Shown: positions 61,978-64,000 of the stretch, one piece after another
Layout: each line of letters starts with the position of its first letter
How positions within the stretch are numbered: the first letter of the stretch is position 1
Assembly (NCBI RefSeq): GCF_002209535.1
Contig: NZ_NJIG01000002.1
Span: forward strand, 496,001 to 560,000
Length of the DNA stretch: 64,000 bases
From: Achromobacter marplatensis
GTDB lineage: Bacteria > Pseudomonadota > Gammaproteobacteria > Burkholderiales > Burkholderiaceae_B
Direction of reading: 5' to 3'
Program-made: the position numbers and the translations under genes
The notes under the pieces: model-generated
Seen by the model: only the letters and a program-made list of their open reading frames with translations
The model's database searches: none
What the model was told of the DNA's origin: nothing

Positions 61978-64000
61978 ATGTCTAGCTCACCCAATCTCTA
62001 CTTGCTCATCGCGCTGGCACCGCTGGCCGGAGCAATTCTCGCGGGCCTTTTTGGCACCGGCTTCCTGGGCCGTCCGATCGGCCGTCGTGCCTCGCACGTC
62101 ATCACCATCCTGGGCGTGCTCATCTCCGCCATCGGTTCGGTGGTGGTGCTGGCCGACGTGCTGAACGGCCTGCGCTTTGACGGCGCGGTCTACACCTGGA
62201 GCCTCATCGGCCAGACCAAGCTGGAAATCGGCTTCCTGATCGATCCGCTGTCGGCCATGATGATGGTCGTGGTGACCTCCGTGTCGCTGATGGTGCACAT
62301 CTACACCATCGGCTACATGGCTGATGATCCCGGCTACCAGCGCTTCTTCTCGTACATCTCGCTGTTCACGTTCTCCATGCTGATGCTGGTGATGTCGAAC
62401 AACATGGTGCAGCTGTTCTTCGGCTGGGAAGCGGTGGGCCTGGTGTCGTACCTGCTTATCGGTTTCTGGTACACCCGCCCGACGGCCATCTTCGCCAACA
62501 TGAAGGCGTTCCTGATCAACCGCGTCGGCGACTTCGGCTTCGTGCTGGGTATCGGCCTGTTGTTCGCGTACGCCGGCACGATGCACTACGGCGAAGTGTT
62601 CGCCCAAGCCGACAAGCTGGCCGCGATGACCCTGCCGGGCTCGGACTGGATGCTGCTGACGGTGGCGTGTATCTGCCTGTTCATCGGCGCCATGGGCAAA
62701 TCGGCGCAGGTCCCCCTGCACGCCTGGCTGCCCGACTCGATGGAAGGCCCGACCCCGATCTCCGCGCTGATCCACGCCGCCACCATGGTGACGGCCGGCA
62801 TCTTCATGGTCGCGCGCTTCTCGCCGCTGTTCGAACTGTCGGACGTGGCGCTGTCGTTCATCATCGTGATCGGCGCCATCGGCGCACTGTTCCTGGGCAT
62901 CCTGGGCATCATCCAGACCGACATCAAGCGCGTCGTCGCGTACTCCACGCTGTCGCAGCTGGGTTACATGACGGTTGCGCTCGGCGCATCGGCCTACTCG
63001 GTGGCGATCTTCCACCTGATGACCCACGCGTTCTTCAAGGCCCTGCTGTTCCTGGGCGCGGGTTCGGTCATCATCGGCATGCACCACGACCAGGACATCC
63101 GCAACATGGGCGGCCTGCGCAAGTACATGCCCATCACCTGGATCACCTTCCTGCTGGGCACGCTGGCCCTGGTCGGCACGCCGTTTTTCTCGGGTTTCTA
63201 CTCGAAGGAAAACATCATCGAAGCCGCCGGCCACGCTAACGTCTGGGGCGCAAGCTTCGCGTACTACGCCGTGCTGATCGGTGTGTTCGTCACCTCGCTG
63301 TACTCGTTCCGCGTGTACTTCCTGGTCTTCCACGGCAAGGAACGCTTCGACACCAGCGACCACGGCCACGGCCATGGCCACGACGACCATGCTCATGATG
63401 ACCACGATCACGGCCACGGCCGTCATGGCGGCAAGCCCCATGAGTCGCCCTGGGTGGTCACGCTGCCGCTGATCCTGCTGGCGATTCCGTCGGTGCTGGT
63501 TGGCGCCTGGGCCGTTGACCCGATGCTGTTCGGCAAGTTCTTCAACGGCGTGATCACGGTGCTGCCGCAGCATCCGGCCATGCACGAACTGAACGAAGAG
63601 TGGCACGGCTGGGTTGCCTATGGCCTGCATGCCTTCCAGACCCTGCCGTTCTGGCTGGTCGTGGCAGGTTTCGTCATCGCCTGGTACTGCTACCTGATCA
63701 ACCCCAAGGTTCCGGCCGCGATCAAGTCCAGCCTGTCTGGCGTGAACAAGGTGCTTGAGAACAAGTACTACGTGGACTGGGTCAACGAGCAGATCATCGC
63801 TCGCGGCATGCGCGCCCTGGGCCGTGGCCTGTGGAATACCGGCGACCGCGGCATCATCGACGGTTTGCTGGTCAACGGTAGCGCCCGCGTGGTGGGCTGG
63901 GTGGCTGCGGTCAGCCGCCACCTGCAGTCCGGCTTCATCTATCACTACGCGTTCGCGATGATCATCGGCATCATGGCGCTGGTGACTTTCTTTGTGCTGA
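61978..64000 (+). CDS. nuoL: NADH-quinone oxidoreductase subunit L, 5' part (runs off the window)
   Basis: This antiporter-like proton-pumping subunit has 674 residues visible and no stop before the right edge. Conserved segments include NNMVQLFFGWEAVGLVSYLLIGFWY with the key Glu, GKSAQVPLHAWLPDSMEGPTPISALIHAATMVTAG with Lys and His of the proton channel, and THAFFKALLFLGAGSVIIGM. A polar loop at residues 462-488 is very rich in histidine (11 His) and aspartate. The ATG at 61978 is 17 bases after nuoK. nuoM and nuoN are expected beyond the window. Confidence 0.95.
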   Translation, partial: MSSSPNLYLLIALAPLAGAILAGLFGTGFLGRPIGRRASHVITILGVLISAIGSVVVLADVLNGLRFDGAVYTWSLIGQTKLEIGFLIDPLSAMMMVVVTSVSLMVHIYTIGYMADDPGYQRFFSYISLFTFSMLMLVMSNNMVQLFFGWEAVGLVSYLLIGFWYTRPTAIFANMKAFLINRVGDFGFVLGIGLLFAYAGTMHYGEVFAQADKLAAMTLPGSDWMLLTVACICLFIGAMGKSAQVPLHAWLPDSMEGPTPISALIHAATMVTAGIFMVARFSPLFELSDVALSFIIVIGAIGALFLGILGIIQTDIKRVVAYSTLSQLGYMTVALGASAYSVAIFHLMTHAFFKALLFLGAGSVIIGMHHDQDIRNMGGLRKYMPITWITFLLGTLALVGTPFFSGFYSKENIIEAAGHANVWGASFAYYAVLIGVFVTSLYSFRVYFLVFHGKERFDTSDHGHGHGHDDHAHDDHDHGHGRHGGKPHESPWVVTLPLILLAIPSVLVGAWAVDPMLFGKFFNGVITVLPQHPAMHELNEEWHGWVAYGLHAFQTLPFWLVVAGFVIAWYCYLINPKVPAAIKSSLSGVNKVLENKYYVDWVNEQIIARGMRALGRGLWNTGDRGIIDGLLVNGSARVVGWVAAVSRHLQSGFIYHYAFAMIIGIMALVTFFVL

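Noticed and set aside
63361..63441. Tandem-repeat-like CACGGC/CATGGC run
   Set aside because: It encodes the His-rich loop of NuoL in frame and is not a separate repeat array.
61987..63945. A 652-residue minus-strand open frame opposite nuoL
   Set aside because: Product is a His/Gln/Asp-rich shadow of nuoL.

Overview
The window is GC-rich (about 65 %) chromosomal DNA from a betaproteobacterium of the Alcaligenaceae, most likely Achromobacter. Three things point there: an efflux operon and divergent regulator matching AxyXY-OprZ/AxyZ, a Bordetella-type porin directly upstream of nuoA, and several 'Bug' family periplasmic binding proteins. No tRNA, rRNA, CRISPR array, insertion sequence or phage gene was recognised.

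Layout. 1-4.6 kb: the end of a peptide-type ABC importer (permease, fused double ATPase), a GntR/FCD regulator and a family 5 binding protein. 4.65-8.95 kb (minus strand): a FecI-type sigma factor, a FecR anti-sigma factor and a TonB-dependent receptor with an STN domain, behind a Fur-like box. 9.0-12.1 kb (minus): GntR regulator, ureidoglycolate lyase, PuuE allantoinase and a Bug protein, read as a purine/allantoin operon behind a 21-bp palindrome. 12.7-15.5 kb (minus): a C45-family N-terminal-nucleophile hydrolase and a binding protein paralogous to the one at 3-4.6 kb. Both binding-protein units carry the same 18-bp palindrome upstream. 15.5-19.2 kb: a Bug protein and two overlapping NodB-type deacetylase genes, the second without its metal ligands, divergent from an IclR regulator.

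19.2-41.8 kb is an efflux-rich stretch with three complete RND systems. The first (19.2-25.8 kb) is a tripartite pump with a divergent TetR gene. The second (28.5-34.2 kb) is MexHI-OpmD-like, with a 24-bp palindrome over its promoter and a cysteine-rich, SufR-like regulator gene downstream. The third (35.2-41.8 kb) is AxyXY-OprZ with its divergent repressor AxyZ. A VOC protein and a BetT-like choline/betaine carrier lie between the first two. A 180-bp nested palindrome separates the second and third.

41.9-50.4 kb: a LysR regulator, another family 5 binding protein, a gamma-glutamyltransferase-like enzyme, a tightly overlapped lipid kinase / metallophosphoesterase / PAP2 phosphatase operon, and a TetR-thioesterase-short Rossmann protein operon on the other strand. 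50.9-52.0 kb is a major porin with a strong terminator. From 52.3 kb to the right edge runs the NDH-1 (complex I) operon nuoA to nuoL, with nuoL cut by the window end.

The most unusual signals are the split regulon (two paralogous binding proteins and a C45 hydrolase sharing an 18-bp operator), the deacetylase/degenerate-deacetylase pair, the palindrome in front of the MexHI-like pump, the terminator-like hairpin in the axyZ leader, and two intergenic palindromic elements.
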